Source of the DNA: Bacteroidaceae bacterium
GTDB lineage: Bacteria > Bacteroidota > Bacteroidia > Bacteroidales > Bacteroidaceae
Reading direction: 5' to 3'
DNA length: 33,157 nucleotides
Assembly: GCA_024697785.1 (NCBI GenBank)
Contig: JAILEU010000201.1
Coordinates: 1 to 33,157 of the forward strand
Positions 6,056 through 17,300 of the stretch are shown one piece after another; within the stretch, counting starts at the first letter, position 1, and each line of letters opens with the position of its first letter. Made by a program: the position numbers and the translations under genes. The notes beneath the pieces were generated by a model that saw only the letters and a program-made list of their open reading frames with translations, had not been told where the DNA came from and ran no database searches.

Positions 6056-7945
6056 TTAATTAAATCCGGGGGTCTGGACGAGGTTCTTGTTGCCGTTCAT
6101 GTACTCGATGTAGATGGGACCGGCGTTGTAATGGTTATCCTTCACGTCCTGAACGCGATCCTTGCAGAACCACGACTTGCCGTTCCAGACGTTCTGTCCG
6201 GTGGAGGTCATCTTGAAGCGGATGAGGTCCTGCCGACGGTGGTGTTCGAAGACGAACTCCCAAGCCAATTCGTCGAGCAGTCCGCCGAACTCGATGTCGG
6301 CGCCGCCACGATAGGGAGCATCCTCAGCGGGACCTTCGTCGTAGTGCTGGGCATCCCACGTGTAGGAGGTATATTTAGCAGGGTCGTAGCCGTCGGCAAC
6401 GTGGTACTCGCTGTGGCCGTAGTTATAGCTGCTGCCCCCCTTGAGGTCGGCGAGTGTGCGCGTAGCTGCTGTGGGATTGGCGGGAACGTTGAAGGTCTTA
6501 GTGTTGCGGCCCTTAAAGGCACGGGCACGAACCATGTTGACAAAGTTGACGGCGTCAGCCTCGCTGTAGGTGCCCTTGCCGCCCAGACGAAGGGCGCACT
6601 CAGCAGCCATCAGGTAGGCGTCGGCCAGACGGAAGAAGTTGACGTCGTCGCCCCACGTGCCGTCGGTGCCGGGGACAATCTCAAGCTTGACGTTGCGGTA
6701 GCCTTCCAGCATATAGACGCCAGGGTTGTCGACGCTGTGGATATTCTTCGTATAGAAGACGTTGACGGTTCCCTTCAAGTCAGCCTCACCCGTTGTGAGC
6801 GGGTCGCCCGACTGTGCGCCGCCCTCGTCGGTGTAGGCATACTGCTGGTCGTGTGCCCAGGTGTCGTCGAAACGGGTGTCGTGAGGGTGATAGGTGTCGA
6901 TAAACTGGGGGATGCCGGCGCCGCCGTTCCAGCAGGCGTTGGTGAATCCGTAGGCGGCAGCACCAGCGGTGATGAGGCTCTCGCAAATGGTGTAGTTGTG
7001 CGAGGCGTAGGTCTTGTCGAGAGGGATAGCGAAGATGCACTCGGTGCACCCTCGGAGGTCTGCACGGAAGTTGTCCTTGAAGTTCGCCTCGAGGGTGTAG
7101 CCGCCATTGTCAATGACATCCTTGAGCACCTGCTCGCACTTCCTGTACCATTCGTCGCTGATGCGGTTGCGGTAGGTGTCGCCCGTCTGAACGCCTTCGC
7201 GAAGCTGGTCGGCACTAACGATGTTGTCGAACCAGGCATTATGGTTGAGGTACATCTTGGCGAGAATCATGTCGGCCACGAAGCGGTTGGGGTGTCCGAA
7301 GACATGCTGCGTGCCGAGGTCGTCGCGGACGGCAAGGAGTTCCTGCTCCACCCAGTCGAACACCTTGTCGGGGTTAGCCTGAGCAGGGAGGAAGCCTGCC
7401 TCCTGCTCTTCGTCGGCGCCTGTCAGCAGGGGTATCCAGCGGAAGTTGTCGAAGAGGATGTAGTAGCTGAGTGCCCTGAGGCAGCGCACCTTGGCGAGGG
7501 TGAGGCTCTGGCCCTCCGTCAGCGTGCCGCCCTGCTTCTCACGGACGGTTTCCATAGCGCGGCAGAACTGGTTGGCATACGTGATGGCCACGTAGTTGTA
7601 GTACCAGTCGGTAGAGTGCATGTTGGCATTTTCGCTCGTCACCTCGTGCTTGTGGTAGCTGATGTAGTAGTCGCCCCAGCCGATACCGATCTTCGAGGGC
7701 ATTACGTAGAGGTCGCAGGCTTCCTCGGTGAGATCCATCAGGCCGTAGTAGCCCCAGTACATAAAGCGGATGTTGGAATAGACCGATGCCGAGAGGGCCT
7801 CGAGGGTGCTCTCCTCTGTCAGGTCCACATTCTCTTCGGTCAAGCTGCTGTAAACGGTCTCGCTCAGGTCGGTGCAGGAGGCGCCGACGATGGCGAAGAG
7901 TGCCGTCAGGGCAGCGGTTGCGGCGTGTTTGAGTTGCTTTTTCAT
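6056..7945 (-). CDS. susD-like: SusD/RagB-like outer-membrane nutrient-binding lipoprotein
   Basis: A 629-residue lipoprotein with Cys24 in IVGASC. The protein forms the surface lid of a SusC-type TonB-dependent transporter. Typical SusD features are the N-terminal TDLSETVYSSLT segment, the helical TPR-like first half (for example YVAITYANQFCRAMETV and KVRCLRALSYYILFDNF), and the C-terminal FRLADAYLMAAECALRLGG, NMVRARAF and ELAWEFVFEHHRRQDLIRF signatures. The start is 16 bp after the susC-like stop, so the pair is certainly cotranscribed. Length is at the long end of the family. The substrate cannot be read from the sequence; the neighbouring peptidase-like genes make protein or glycopeptide an open possibility. 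Confidence 0.93.
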   Translation of the reverse strand: MKKQLKHAATAALTALFAIVGASCTDLSETVYSSLTEENVDLTEESTLEALSASVYSNIRFMYWGYYGLMDLTEEACDLYVMPSKIGIGWGDYYISYHKHEVTSENANMHSTDWYYNYVAITYANQFCRAMETVREKQGGTLTEGQSLTLAKVRCLRALSYYILFDNFRWIPLLTGADEEQEAGFLPAQANPDKVFDWVEQELLAVRDDLGTQHVFGHPNRFVADMILAKMYLNHNAWFDNIVSADQLREGVQTGDTYRNRISDEWYRKCEQVLKDVIDNGGYTLEANFKDNFRADLRGCTECIFAIPLDKTYASHNYTICESLITAGAAAYGFTNACWNGGAGIPQFIDTYHPHDTRFDDTWAHDQQYAYTDEGGAQSGDPLTTGEADLKGTVNVFYTKNIHSVDNPGVYMLEGYRNVKLEIVPGTDGTWGDDVNFFRLADAYLMAAECALRLGGKGTYSEADAVNFVNMVRARAFKGRNTKTFNVPANPTAATRTLADLKGGSSYNYGHSEYHVADGYDPAKYTSYTWDAQHYDEGPAEDAPYRGGADIEFGGLLDELAWEFVFEHHRRQDLIRFKMTSTGQNVWNGKSWFCKDRVQDVKDNHYNAGPIYIEYMNGNKNLVQTPGFN

Positions 7946-7961
7946 AGTGCTTTCAGGGGGG

Positions 7962-10900
7962 TTAGAAGGTTAATGAAACGCCGGCGGTGAAGCTGCGGAT
8001 GGTGGGATACTTGTCGCGCTCGTCGAGTCCTGACGAGAAGGGGTCACCGTTGCCGAGCTCAGGGTCGAGGCCGGTGTAGCCGGTGAGACAAAGGATGTTC
8101 TCGCCTGAGACGTAGCCACGTACGCTCTGGAGGTACTTGCGGGCATTGCCCTTGACGTCGTAGGTGTAGCCGAGAGTGACATTGTCGATCTTTACATAGT
8201 CGCCCCGCTCCAGGTAGGCGCTGACAACGCATTGCTGCTGAGCGGTAGAGAGCTTGACTACCTCGCCGGTCTTCTGTCCTGTCTTGACGTCGACGACGGG
8301 TTTGCCGACGGCTGCCACGTAGAGGCGGTTGTAGGCGATGGAGTTGTTCTCGTAGAAGGCGCGCTGGCTGTTGAAGATGTAGAAGCCGAGCTGGCTGCTG
8401 AGCTGTACGCCGAGGTCGAAGCCGCGGTAACGGAACGTGTTGCCCCAGTTAAGGTATACCTTGGGCAGGCCGTTTCCGCAGTACTGGCGGTATTCGTCGC
8501 TGTTGTACTGGGTGGAATAGACGACGTAGCGGTCGGTCTCGTTGCCGTCCTTGTCGAGCCACTTGTCGCCCTGCTGGGTGACGGCGTTGGGATTCTCGAT
8601 GACCCATTTGCCCTTGTCGTTGACGCCGACGGACTTCAGCATCCAGAAGTTGCCGAAGGGCTTGCCTTCCTCGATGCGGTGTGTGCTGACGCTGATTGGG
8701 TCGCCGACACCGCCCCAGTTGAGGTAGCTGTCGGTCTCGTAGAGCTCGTTGGAGAGGCTGACGAGGAGGCTGGAGTTATGAGAGGCGGTGAAGGTGGTGT
8801 TCCAGTCGAAGTACTTGGTGCGGATGGGGTTAGCCTCGATGAGGAGCTCGACGCCCATGTTCTGGAACTTGGCTGCGTTGGCCGTCGTGGAGGTATAGAT
8901 GTTGGGCGGGACGGGCACCGTGTAGTAGTAGAGAAGGTCGTTGGTGACCTTGCGGTAGGCATCGATGGTGACGTTCAGGCGGTCTTTCAGGAAGCCCATG
9001 TCGAGTCCGACGTTGAACTCCTCGGCGGTTTCCCACTGGAGCTTCGGGTTGGGGTTCTGGGTGGTCTTGAGGCCGGTGACCCACTGTCCGCTGGTGTTGA
9101 GGTAGCGACCGTAGGAGGTGTCGTAGTCGTACATGGTGAGCGAGCCGTAGCTGCTGCCGGGGATGTTGCCAGTCTTACCGTAGCCGATGCGCAGCTTCAT
9201 GTTGGAGATGGCGCTGACGCTCTCCATGAACTCCTCGTTGCTGACGGTCCAGCCGAAGGAGGCCGAGGGGAAGTTAGCCCACTTGCGGTCGGCGCCGAAC
9301 TTGCTGCTGCCCTCGTGGCGGAGGGAGAGCAGGATGTTGTAGCGGTCGTCGTAGCCGTAGCTGACACGTCCGAAGAAGCCGATGAGCTTGTCGTCGCTCT
9401 TGCTGCTGTCCATGCCTCCGCGAGGATTCTCCTTGTCCTTCAGGTAGGTGCCGGCTGAGAGGCTGTTATAGCGGTAGACCTCGGTGGGGAAGTTGCCGTT
9501 GCTGGCCCAGAAGCTGCTATAGACGTTGTAGTTATAGCTGTAGCCGACGATGGCGTCGATGCGATGGGCGCCGAAGGTGTTCTTGTATTCGCTGGTGAGC
9601 TCGAGGTTGTTCGAGACGTAGTCGCTTTGCGACTTCGAGGCGGAGCCGTTGGCGGGATCGGTGCTGCCGGGGGTGTTCTGCGGCGCCAGGGTGTAGTAGC
9701 GCGAGGTGTAGTAGTTCTCGCCCACGCTCATGTAGCGATAGGTGCTGAGCATGAGGTTGGTGCGCCAACCCTGGACGGGCTCGAAGGTGATGTTGCCCGT
9801 CATCTTCGTGTCGTTCGAGCGCGTATCGCCGATCTGCTCACTGAGGATTTCGACGGGGTTATAGTACTGGAAGCGGTTGAACTCCTCGTTGTAGCCCAGC
9901 GAGGGGTCCTCCTGGCCGTCGGCATTGACGTTGTAGATGGGCGACGTGGGGTTGTGGATGACGGCCTGGCGATAGGCGTACGAGGGGTTGTTCTGCGGGT
10001 TCTTGCTGAAGCCGAGGTTGCCGTTGAGGTTGAACTTCAGGATGCCGTTCATAGCCTTCTGGGTGACGTCGAACTGCATGCGCATACGTTCGTTGCCGGT
10101 GTTCATCATCACGCCCTTCTCGTCGCGATAGCTGAAGCCAGCGGCATAGGCGGTGTTGGCCGAGCCGCCCTCGAGGGTGAGCGAGTGGTTCTGGGCGAGG
10201 CCCGTCTGCGTGACGGCGCCGAGCCAGTCGGTGGTGAAACCCTCGTCGCTGAAAGCGGTGGCCCCACGGATATTACGGATGTCATCAGCCGTCATGAAGT
10301 GGAGGTTATCGTAGAAATCAGAGGCGCTGACGTAGCCGGAGTAGGTGACCTTGGCGGTCTCGCCGAATTGTCCGCCCTTGGTGGTGATGAGGATGACGCC
10401 GTTGGCACCTCGTGTACCGTAGATAGCAGCAGCGGAGGCATCCTTCAGGACGTCAATGGAGGCGATGTTCTCAGGTGCCACTTCGGTGATGTCGCCAGGA
10501 ACGCCATCAACGAGCACCAGGGGATCGAGGCTACCGGTGAGGGTGGTGACACCACGCAGACGGATGGTGCTGGTGGCGTTGGGGTCGCCCGAACCCTTGG
10601 TGATGTTAAGGCCGGCCACCTTGCCCTTGACGAGCTCAGCAGCATCCTGGATGTTACCGATGTTGAAGTCTTCGGGCTTGACGCTCGCCACAGCGGACGT
10701 GATGTCGCCCTTCTTCATCGTACCGTAGCCGATGACCACGACGTCGGAGAGCAGCTTGCTGTCCTCCTCGAGGGTGATGCGGAGGTTGGTGCGGCCACCC
10801 AGAGCCACCTCCTGGGTGGCATAGCCGACATAGCTCACCACCAGCGTAGCCTGACTGCTCTTCACCTGAAGGGAGAAGGCACCGTTAATGTCGGTGATGA

Positions 10901-11054
10901 CGCCATTGGCAGGCGTACCCTTCTCAACCACGTTGGCACCGATGACTTCGTCGCCGTTCAGATCTACTACGGTTCCTCGAATGGTGGTCTGAGCATTTCC
11001 GACCAACCACGAGCCGAGCATCAGCGCAAGCGAGATAAAAATGCGTGCTTTCAT
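7962..11054 (-). CDS. susC-like: SusC-like TonB-dependent outer-membrane transporter
   Basis: A 1030-residue protein with a signal peptide ending VGNAQ (about 1-22). A carboxypeptidase-regulatory-like domain (about 23-100, TIRGTVVDLNGDEVIGANV to YVGYATQEV) is followed by the SusC linker VVVIGYGTMKKGDITSAV and the plug with SIDVLKDASAAAIYGTRGA. The beta-barrel runs to the C-terminal SFTAGVSLTF, ending in Phe as outer-membrane porins do. There is no N-terminal secretin/STN domain, so it does not look like a transducer that signals to an anti-sigma factor. Transcription starts from the promoter at 11160-11190, leaving a leader of about 100 nt that carries CCCCTAA repeats. It imports oligomers captured by the SusD-like partner into the periplasm using TonB energy. 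Confidence 0.95.
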   Translation of the reverse strand: MKARIFISLALMLGSWLVGNAQTTIRGTVVDLNGDEVIGANVVEKGTPANGVITDINGAFSLQVKSSQATLVVSYVGYATQEVALGGRTNLRITLEEDSKLLSDVVVIGYGTMKKGDITSAVASVKPEDFNIGNIQDAAELVKGKVAGLNITKGSGDPNATSTIRLRGVTTLTGSLDPLVLVDGVPGDITEVAPENIASIDVLKDASAAAIYGTRGANGVILITTKGGQFGETAKVTYSGYVSASDFYDNLHFMTADDIRNIRGATAFSDEGFTTDWLGAVTQTGLAQNHSLTLEGGSANTAYAAGFSYRDEKGVMMNTGNERMRMQFDVTQKAMNGILKFNLNGNLGFSKNPQNNPSYAYRQAVIHNPTSPIYNVNADGQEDPSLGYNEEFNRFQYYNPVEILSEQIGDTRSNDTKMTGNITFEPVQGWRTNLMLSTYRYMSVGENYYTSRYYTLAPQNTPGSTDPANGSASKSQSDYVSNNLELTSEYKNTFGAHRIDAIVGYSYNYNVYSSFWASNGNFPTEVYRYNSLSAGTYLKDKENPRGGMDSSKSDDKLIGFFGRVSYGYDDRYNILLSLRHEGSSKFGADRKWANFPSASFGWTVSNEEFMESVSAISNMKLRIGYGKTGNIPGSSYGSLTMYDYDTSYGRYLNTSGQWVTGLKTTQNPNPKLQWETAEEFNVGLDMGFLKDRLNVTIDAYRKVTNDLLYYYTVPVPPNIYTSTTANAAKFQNMGVELLIEANPIRTKYFDWNTTFTASHNSSLLVSLSNELYETDSYLNWGGVGDPISVSTHRIEEGKPFGNFWMLKSVGVNDKGKWVIENPNAVTQQGDKWLDKDGNETDRYVVYSTQYNSDEYRQYCGNGLPKVYLNWGNTFRYRGFDLGVQLSSQLGFYIFNSQRAFYENNSIAYNRLYVAAVGKPVVDVKTGQKTGEVVKLSTAQQQCVVSAYLERGDYVKIDNVTLGYTYDVKGNARKYLQSVRGYVSGENILCLTGYTGLDPELGNGDPFSSGLDERDKYPTIRSFTAGVSLTF

Positions 11055-11097
11055 TGTTCTGTTTCGTTGAGGATTTGTATGAATTAATAATAAAAAA

Positions 11098-11123
11098 GGT
11101 TAGGGGTTAGGGGTTAGAGGTTA
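11098..11123. repeat. TTAGGGG array in the susC-like leader
   Basis: On the plus strand GG, GGGG (11103-11106), GGGG (11110-11113) and a GAGG variant are each followed by TTA, the same heptamer as at 2030-2058. It lies inside the predicted 5' leader of the susC-like mRNA, which carries CCCCTAA repeats. Only two full G4 runs are present, so a quadruplex is less certain here. Confidence 0.75.
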
Positions 11124-11159
11124 ACATGGCACTTTGACTTTATTCTCTCTACTGAGTGG

Positions 11160-11190
11160 CAAAGTTACGGCATCTTTTTCAATCGTCAAA
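11160..11190 (-). promoter_or_regulatory. Promoter of the susC-like operon
   Basis: On the minus strand TTTG (11187-11190), a 19-bp spacer and TAACTTTG (11160-11167) match the Bacteroidetes primary promoter. The predicted start near 11153 gives about 100 nt of leader before the ATG at 11054. Confidence 0.8.
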
Positions 11191-11208
11191 ACAAAAACGA
11201 CTATTTAA

Positions 11209-11371
11209 ATTGAAGATTGAAGATTGAAGATTGAAAAAAACAAAGACCAAAAACTAAAACTAAAACGTAGAAGAATGTTTTACAAGCTGCATGCAAGACA
11301 ATTCAGAAGTTTTAGTTTTAGTTCAAAGTTTTCGTTCTAATGTCCATCTTCAATCCTCAATCCTCAATTCA
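11209..11371. repeat. Nested inverted repeat arrays between the giant gene and the susC-like gene
   Basis: The gap 11055-11378 holds no gene. An outer pair of heptamer arrays, ATTGAAG x4 (11209-11236) and TCAATCC-type x3 (about 11349-11370), is roughly complementary. Inside it lies a perfect 15-bp inverted repeat, AACTAAAACTAAAAC (11252-11266) with GTTTTAGTTTTAGTT (11309-11323), around a 42-bp loop. On the minus strand the inner hairpin is followed by a T-rich run, so it probably ends transcription of the giant gene just before the next promoter. Confidence 0.75.
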
Positions 11372-11378
11372 AAAGAGG

Positions 11379-14300
11379 TTATCGGCGGATGACCTTTTGA
11401 CCGTTCTGGATGTAGATGCCTCGCGTGGGATGGAGGACACGACGTCCCTGAAGATCGTAGTAGGGAGCCTCGTCCTGCTCAAGGGCGCGAGGTGCGACAC
11501 CTTCGGCAATGATCTGCATCCAGCTGACGCTCTTGCCCTTGTCGCCGTTGAAGCCTTCAGCATCGATGATGTCGGCCGTCTGGACGGTGAGGACATAATA
11601 GCCCGTGGCCGCGGTGAGGTCGCCGAAGCGGAGCTCAAACAGGTCGCCCTCGCCTGCGACAGGAAGGATGGCCATCGTGGAGACGTCGAGGCGCTTGCCC
11701 TCGTGGTTCAGGAGCACGTCGTCAGCGGTAAACGTCTGCTCCATGATGGGTTTGTTGAAGCGGACGGTGAGGGAGGTGACGGGCGTGACGGTCCATGAGT
11801 CGGCATCGGGCACAGTGAAGATGTCATCGACAGCAAGCCAAACGGCGGGCATGGGTTCGAAGGTGATGCGATAGACCTCGCCTGCCGCTCCGGTCAGTCC
11901 GGCAAAGTGGAGACGGTTCTCGGGCACGGGCTTCTTGGCATCGTTGAAGACGTACTTCGTCAGCCAGCAGCATCGGAGTGGGATGTCGGCGCCGTCGCTC
12001 AGACGGGTGATGGACGTCACCTTGCCGTGACCGTCGGTCGGGTCGGCCATCCAGCCATATATCCAATCGGTGGCGGCAGCAGGAACGTAGATGTCGCAGG
12101 TGTTGTCGCCCATCAGCCCTGTGGTGGTCATCTCGGTCGTGGTCGTGACGGGAGCCGTGGTGCCGTCGGCGAAGTAGATGACGTCGGGATAGGCGTTGTA
12201 ATCGATGTTGTCATTGGCAAGGAAGGCAGCCCGCTCCGTGCCGTCGGCATCGCGGACGGCGATGCTGTGGATGAGCTCGTGGACGTGGATGGTGTCGAGA
12301 AGCGAGAGGTCGGGATTGCCGTAGCTGGTGACGTGGGTGGCTTCAATCTCGTAGTCGATGAAGTGGCCGTAGATAGAGCTGCGCATCCACCACTGGGCGT
12401 AGGCCGACGAGTGGGGGGCGATGTCGCCAAACTCGGTGGCGACGCTCTGGCCGAGGGCAAGAACCTTGTCGCCGCCGTTGAGCTGCGAGCCGATCATGTC
12501 GTAGTTGATGAGCAGGCCTTTCTCGTTCTCCACAATCTCGGGTTGGTTGGTGACCATGCGGAGGTCGGTGGCCGTGCCGTTGCCTTTATTTAAAAGGATG
12601 AGTGAGAACTCGGCATCCTCGGCAGGCTCCACTTCCTCCGTGAAGGGGTCGTCGCTCATGACGTCGCGCTGGACGAAGTAGATCATCTCCAGGACGGGCG
12701 AGGGTTTGACGGTGATATCCACGGGCACCAGTTCGCGTGTCACCTCGTAGCCGTTGAAGGGGTCGATGTAGGTCAAGCTTCCGCCGATGGTATAGACGAC
12801 GGGCTCGTCGGGAGCGGCATAGCGCGTGGGGATGAACTTGATGGTTGCCACGCCCGTCTGCTGGGCATCGAGAGTCCATTTACCGTCGAAGGCCAGCGCG
12901 CCGCTGAAGCCGTCCAGCGTCTCCATGTGCATCTCCATCTCGTGCGAGGTGGCGACGTTACCGTTCGAATCGGCGACGGTAAGGTTGAGGCGGACGTCCT
13001 TCATAGGCTCGTCAGAATGTCCGTTGAAGACGGTAAGGGTGCCGAGGAAGGCCTGACGGGTGAAGGTCATGGTCTGGCTAATCTGAATCTTAACCGTGGC
13101 GCAGACGGCTCCGTCTTCCTGGTCAAGGGCCTGTTCGACCAGAGGTACCTCGGTCTTCCACATGTCGTCTGTCGAGACGTAGCCCTCCTCGCGTGCCTTT
13201 GCCTCACATGCCTCGATGATGGCGTACTGGGCTTCGATAAGCTCCATATCCACCTGATTGTCCGGATTAGTTCCCTTCATACGTTCGATGAGGGCATCGA
13301 AAGCCTCGTCGCTGACGCCAGCCGGTTTCAGGTGGCGCAGGTCGTCGGCAGAGAAAGACTGATGGTCGGCAGGAACAGCCTGGAAAAGGCGCGAGAGATC
13401 CTCCGCATTCACCCCATCCCAGGCATCCGGGTCGCCCACCAGCTCGTTGTAGATGGCATGGAACGCCTCCATCTCCTCCACGGCGACAAGCGCTTTTTTC
13501 TGGAAAGCCTGAATGTAACGAGGCAGTTTCTCAACACGACGTGCAGGAGCTTTCTCGCCGTCCTCGCCGCCATCCGCATCCTTGTAGCAATCGACAGAGG
13601 CAAAGCCCTTGATGCAGCCGATTGTGTTGAGGACAGCACCGCCTATCGGACCTGCCACGCCGCCGCCGATGACCAGTATCCAGTCAACGGCATCCTTTGC
13701 CGTAGCCGCGCCGACAGCCGTGCCCACGTAGGGGATGTAGCCTACCAGACAGAGTCCGGCAGCCTCGGCGAACAGCTTCACGCACTCCTTGCAGCCCTTG
13801 AAGACACGTGTGACGCCCACGGGGGAATCTCCCCAGGTGCTTCCACCGCCGTAGCCTCCGCCGCCGTAATAACCTCCGCCGCCTAAGCCGCCAAAGCCTT
13901 CCGCAGCGCAGACACGCTGGTAGATGATTTTGGCCGAGTTGGCCCAGAACCAGTCATCGCCACAAGGCCACTTCCAGATGACCTTCTGATCCAGATAGCA
14001 GGACATACCGCCATCGTCAGCACGGCGCTGGGGGCTATACTCAGGCCATGTGCCTGTACGGCGATAGCGCATGGACGCTTCGGCATCTTCGCCCGGATAG
14101 AGGCGTGTGACGCGGACGGGGATAACCACCGACTGCTGGGCCTCCAGGCTGTCGGGCAGATCGACCAGCGGCGTGAAGCTGAAGTATTCGTCGTTGGGGA
14201 ATTCCAACTCAAGACCCTGGGCACGGATGAGACCGCGGTTGATGAGTACCGTGTTATAGACAAGGCTCTGGCCGAGCTCCATCGCATCAAGAGGCTGTTC

Positions 14301-17300
14301 CTCCACCTGCATATCCACTACGGGTTGTGGCACGTAGGTCTCGAAGGTCATGGTGGTGACAATCTTGTACTCGTCCGTTTCGCCTACCTCGACCACGTCG
14401 AAGTCGATGGTGATGGCCTGGAAGCAGAGGTTGACGGTAAGATTAGTCGTTCGCGAGGGGTCGATGCTGACGTTGTTCTGGTAGCCGCTGTGCTTGTCGG
14501 CCTTGACGGTAATGGTGTACCATCCGGCGGGGAGGTCGAAGGCGGCCTTGCCGTCGGCAGCTGTGGTGCCCTCGGCTATGACGGCTCCGCTGATGGGATG
14601 GGTCACGGTAACCGTAGCTCCGCTGACGTGGGGGGCCTCGGCCGTGTAGTAGGTGTTTTCGTCGCAGACATCGACCACCAGGCGGCCCTGCACGTCGCTG
14701 ACGGGCTCTACGCTATAGGGTAGCGTGAAGCCTTGTCCGTTTTCGACATTGACGGCTATGCGGCCCGTGAGAGGCACGTTGAGTTGCATCTTGTCGTCGG
14801 GCGTGAAGCGAAGCTGTATGTCAGCCTTCTCGCCAGGCTTGAGCGACGGCATCGAGACGGGTGTCAGGGCGCTCATCCACCCCACGTCGGGCAGGGAGAG
14901 CGTCACCTCGCCCGTTGCGGCAGCTCCCTCGTTGGTGATGCTGAAGATGTAGTCAGTAAAGCCGCCCATCAGCATCGTGGTGTTGATTTCGTTGATGTTG
15001 GCCGTCAGGAGGGCTGTCGGGTTGACGTTGTAGTACCAGACGGTCAGCTCCTTCGAGGGGCCTTCGGCTGTGGCGATGCGCAGGCGCAGCTCTTCGTACT
15101 GGTCGCCGCTGGTGGGTGCCTTGGCCTTGACGGCGAGGTGGAGGACGGCCTTCTCGTCGGCCTCGAAGGTCGAGACGCCCGTGAGCGTCACGTCGAGATT
15201 GGCGTTCTTCGACACCTGCGTGAAGGTGACGCCCGTGAGGGGTATGACGCCCGGGTTGCGGACGGTGATGTCGGCCTGATAGGTCGAATCGACCACGAAG
15301 GTGCGCCAGCCGTTCCAGGCGTCGTCGGCCTTCCACTGCGGACCTTCGGTCTGGAAGCCGCGGATGTCGAACGTGCAGGCCGCGAAGGCTTCGTCGCCGG
15401 GCCAGCTCTGGGGATAGACGGCGGCCGCCATGAAGTGGCCGGTCCACGACTCGTAGGTCGCCCAGGGATAGCTAAAGGCTCCGTTCTCGTCGGTGACGAC
15501 GTTGAAGGTCTGGTCGCCGCCTTCGGCGTTGCGGACGATGAGCTTCAGCTGGCTGAAGGCTTTCTTCGCGCCGGCAATCTGGCCGGTGAAGCGGACGGTC
15601 TCGCCCGCGTCGTAGAGGGTCTTGTCGGTGGCGAGGGTGGCCGTGTAGGGGGGCACTACCTTTATAATATAGGAGTCAGCGGCGGAGTTGTTGTCGTAGC
15701 GGATCTCCTTGAAGGCCCGCGAGCCGTTCACCCAGGCCTGGGCGGTGACCTCGGTGGCGTAGTCGGTGACCACCAGCGTGGGCGTCAGCCTGAGCGACTG
15801 CCCGACAGGAATCTCCTGACGGGTGCGATATTCCCAGTCGCCATCCTTCCAGGGGCCGCTGATGTGGACGTCTAGACCGGCGGGCATGGGCTCGTTGCCG
15901 GTGTTGGCAATGACGACGACGGCCTCGACGCTATCCTTCGCCTGCACCTCGGTGGGGCTGATGGTGAACTCGCTGATGGAGACGTCTGGGCCTGTGTTGG
16001 GGTCGTACTGGCTGTCGGGCACGTTGCCGATGCAGAAGAGGACGCTCAGCTGCTGCTTCTCGCCTGCGGCGATGGTGCGCCCCCGCCAGCACCAGCCCAT
16101 GCCGCTGTCGTACTGGCCGTTCTCGATGAAGAGGCCGTTGATTTCGGCGATACTCTCGTGGAAGAGGCCAAGGCCGAGGTCGGCATTCTGCCAGCCATAG
16201 TCCTGATGGACATACATGGCGATGTAGTTCTTTCCGTTGAGGTTGAGGGCATTGACGGCCTCCTCGTTGATGTCGCGGAAGTCGAGCCAGTCCATCCACG
16301 GGTCGCCTGAGTAGGCCAGCACGCCGTTGAACCAGACTTGGCAGCCATCGTCGTGATAGAGGCGCATGCGCAGGAACTTCAGGTCGTCACGGCTGACGTT
16401 GTTGAGGGTGACTTCCTTGCGCATCCAGATGTGCTCGGTGTTCCACTGGCCTCTTCCGTTATTGTCCGGATTGAAGGGGGTGAATCCCTGCTCCCAGCCG
16501 CTGTCGTCGAAGGACGGAGTGTTCCAGTTGTCGGCAGGCTGCGTGGTGGTATAGCGCCATTTGTCGCCGCCCTGATCGGCATCCTTGACGAAGGTGACGT
16601 ATTCATCTATGCCGTTGACGGCTCCATGCCAGAGGCCTTCCTGGAGGCCGAGGGCGATGTCGAGCGTCTGCCCGCCCCAGGTGTTGTAGGAGTAGGCGGC
16701 GATGGTGTTGGTGCCGTGCAGATTGAGGGCGGCACGGGCAGCATCGCTGATTTCGTAGTCGTAGTATTCGGAGTAGTACTCAGGATTGCTGAAGGCAAGG
16801 ACGCCGTTGATATAGACCTGATTGGCACCGGCGGAGTTGTGGAATATCTTCAGGCGGAGGAACTGTGCCTGCTCGGCGGTGATGTCGAGGTTGAAGGTAC
16901 GGCGGAGCCAGATCTTATGGTCGTCACCATCCCAGAGGGTGCGCACATGGTCACGTCCTTCCGAGCCGAAGCCGGCAGCGCCCTCGTTCCAGCCGCTGTC
17001 GTTGAAGGCTGGGGTGAACCAGTTGGCGGCGGGCTCGGTGAAGGTGTATCGCCACATCTCCGTGACGTCCTCGGCCTCGGGAGCGATGATGGTCTCCGTG
17101 AAGTCGTTGGGATACCAGCGGGGGCTGGTGTAGTTGCCGGCCAGAGCCATTCCGCTGGTGTTCAGCCCGCAGGCGCCGAACCAGTAGTCATCGACGTCGC
17201 TCACGCCCGAGCGCCCCTTGAAGAGGAACTGCAGGGTAGCCGCCTCGTCGGGATTGGTGCTGTTGGCCATCTCCAGGCCGAAGGGCTTGCCATTCTTGTC

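Noticed and set aside
6131-7990. 619-codon plus-strand frame opposite the susD-like gene
   Set aside because: Shadow of a secure SusD family gene; Val/Ala/Gly-rich with no domain.
9564-11087. 507-codon plus-strand frame opposite the susC-like gene
   Set aside because: Antisense shadow of a secure TonB-dependent transporter gene.
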